Positions 63,238 to 64,000 of a stretch of 64,000 bases of DNA are shown here, one piece after another; the first letter of the stretch is position 1, and each line of letters starts with the position of its first letter. The stretch is from Mesobacillus subterraneus (GTDB taxonomy: Bacteria; Bacillota; Bacilli; Bacillales; Cytobacillaceae). The notes beneath the pieces are model-generated. The model saw only the letters and a program-made list of their open reading frames with translations, was not told the origin of the DNA and ran no database searches. The stretch covers positions 1 through 64,000 of the forward strand of contig NZ_JAMBOF010000011.1 in assembly GCF_023715485.1 (NCBI RefSeq). Direction: 5' to 3'. Both the position numbers and the translations under genes were made by a program.

Positions 63238-64000
63238 ATGACTTCGATCCAGTGGATGAAGGAAGTAGACAAAAGAGAGGCTGATTTGTTAAAAGACGCC
63301 CAGGAACTCCTGAAAATTAAAAGTGTGCTTGATGAAGAAAATACAACCCCTGAAGCACCTCTTGGAGAAGGTGTTAAGGAAGCGTTGGATTTTCTTTTGC
63401 AACTGGGTGAAAAGGATGGATTCACTGCCAAAAATGTCGGCAACCTTGCTGGCCATCTAGAGTTTGGACAGGGCGAAGAGATCGTGGGGATTCTCTGTCA
63501 TGTCGATGTTGTTCCAGAAGGAGACGGGTGGATTAGTGATCCGTTTGGAGCTGAAATCCGTGATGGGAAAATCTTTGCCCGCGGCGCAATCGATGACAAA
63601 GGGCCGACCATGGCTGCGTATTATGCAATGAAAATCGTTAAGGAATTGGGCTTGCCGCTCAACAAGCGTGTGAGGATGATTATTGGCACAGATGAAGAAA
63701 GCAATTGGCGCTGTGTTGACCATTACTTTGAGCATGAAGAAATGCCTGCGATGGGGTTTGCTCCTGATGCTGATTTCCCGATTATCTACGCTGAAAAAGG
63801 CATCGCAGATTATGATTTGGTTATTAAACCTGCAGGAACTGAAAAAGAAAGCTATGATGCGGAGGTTATTGAATTTTCGTCAGGCCGCCGCTATAACATG
63901 GTTCCTGACTTTGCCAAAGCAGCGCTTGCAGTCCATCAAGGGCAAACAGATATTGTGCAGCGTTTCGAGGATTTTAAAAGGCAAAATGAACTTGAAGGCA
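63238..64000 (+). CDS. pepV: Dipeptidase PepV, partial at the right edge
   Basis: The first 254 codons of an M20-family zinc dipeptidase that frees amino acids from dipeptides in the cytoplasm. Visible: metal-ligand His in GILCHVDVVPEGDGW, bridging Asp in GAIDDKGP, and the catalytic TDEESNWRC with its Glu pair. ATG at 63238 after AGGAGG (spacing about 7). Reading continues past 64000. B. subtilis YtjP is the counterpart. Confidence 0.93.
   Translation, partial: MTSIQWMKEVDKREADLLKDAQELLKIKSVLDEENTTPEAPLGEGVKEALDFLLQLGEKDGFTAKNVGNLAGHLEFGQGEEIVGILCHVDVVPEGDGWISDPFGAEIRDGKIFARGAIDDKGPTMAAYYAMKIVKELGLPLNKRVRMIIGTDEESNWRCVDHYFEHEEMPAMGFAPDADFPIIYAEKGIADYDLVIKPAGTEKESYDAEVIEFSSGRRYNMVPDFAKAALAVHQGQTDIVQRFEDFKRQNELEG

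Noticed and set aside
1-64000. tRNA, rRNA, insertion sequences or prophage genes
   Set aside because: None seen: no cloverleaf-type sequence, no transposase or integrase ORF.

Overview
The window is chromosome from a low-to-moderate GC, endospore-forming Bacillaceae member. The B. subtilis yt- gene neighbourhood is recognisable almost gene for gene: ythAB, ytiB, ytjA, ytzI, ytkD, ytlACD, ytmAB, pckA, metK, asnB, ytoA, ytpAB, ytqAB, ytzC, then leuS, ytwF, cse60, ytfP, ytgP/murJ, ytzG, ytzE and pepV. Strong AGGAGG-type ribosome binding sites, frequent TTG/GTG starts, S-box and T-box leaders, and Zur, LutR and Fnr type sites agree with this. A Mesobacillus/Neobacillus-like species is my inference; no rRNA gene is present to test it.

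Layout. 0.5-3.5 kb: flavohemoglobin behind an Fnr-type promoter, then a DUF4397 surface protein with its own sortase. 3.5-9.5 kb: cytochrome bd oxidase, a zinc-binding lipoprotein behind a Zur box, carbonic anhydrase, YidD, YtzI and Dps. 9.7-15 kb: small proteins, a Nudix hydrolase, an NMT1-type ABC transporter and YtmAB. 15-21 kb: pckA with a CcpN-like site, a SAM riboswitch and metK, and asnB. 21-27.4 kb: a C39 peptidase, YtoA, the YtpA/YtpB lipid genes, the YtqAB tRNA-modification pair and small proteins.

27.4-37.4 kb is the accessory highlight: an apparently single-direction cluster behind an Fnr-type site encoding a full System I (Ccm) cytochrome c maturation apparatus (E, F, H, I-like, A, B, C, D, G plus two unknown membrane proteins) followed by NrfH and NrfA. 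Bacilli normally use the unrelated System II (ResBC), so this looks like a dedicated machine for the multiheme nitrite reductase, including its unusual CxxCK heme. Its CcmE carries CxxxY instead of HxxxY, and its CcmH keeps a single cysteine.

37.8-43.7 kb: an MFS transporter; a CueP-type copper lipoprotein interrupted by one in-frame TGA exactly where a conserved metal-ligand cysteine belongs, followed by a SECIS-like hairpin (a candidate selenoprotein, or a fresh nonsense mutation); then a sigma-54 activator, a -24/-12 promoter, a GntP permease and 3-hydroxybutyrate dehydrogenase. 43.8-52.7 kb: a lactate/glycolate locus (LutABC, LutR, LutP, GlcDF) with two LutR-type palindromes and a cre-like site. 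52.7-64 kb: a NERD-domain protein, T-box-leuS, rhodanese, Cse60, a flavoprotein, MurJ, a Gly-rich coiled-coil protein, a pseudouridine synthase, YtzE and the 5' part of pepV.

Dispersed non-coding repeats run through the intergenic spaces: a 140-174 bp element with short terminal inverted repeats (five recognisable copies plus deleted relics), a 117 bp structured repeat (two copies), a 30 bp repeat (three copies) and several short tandem arrays.
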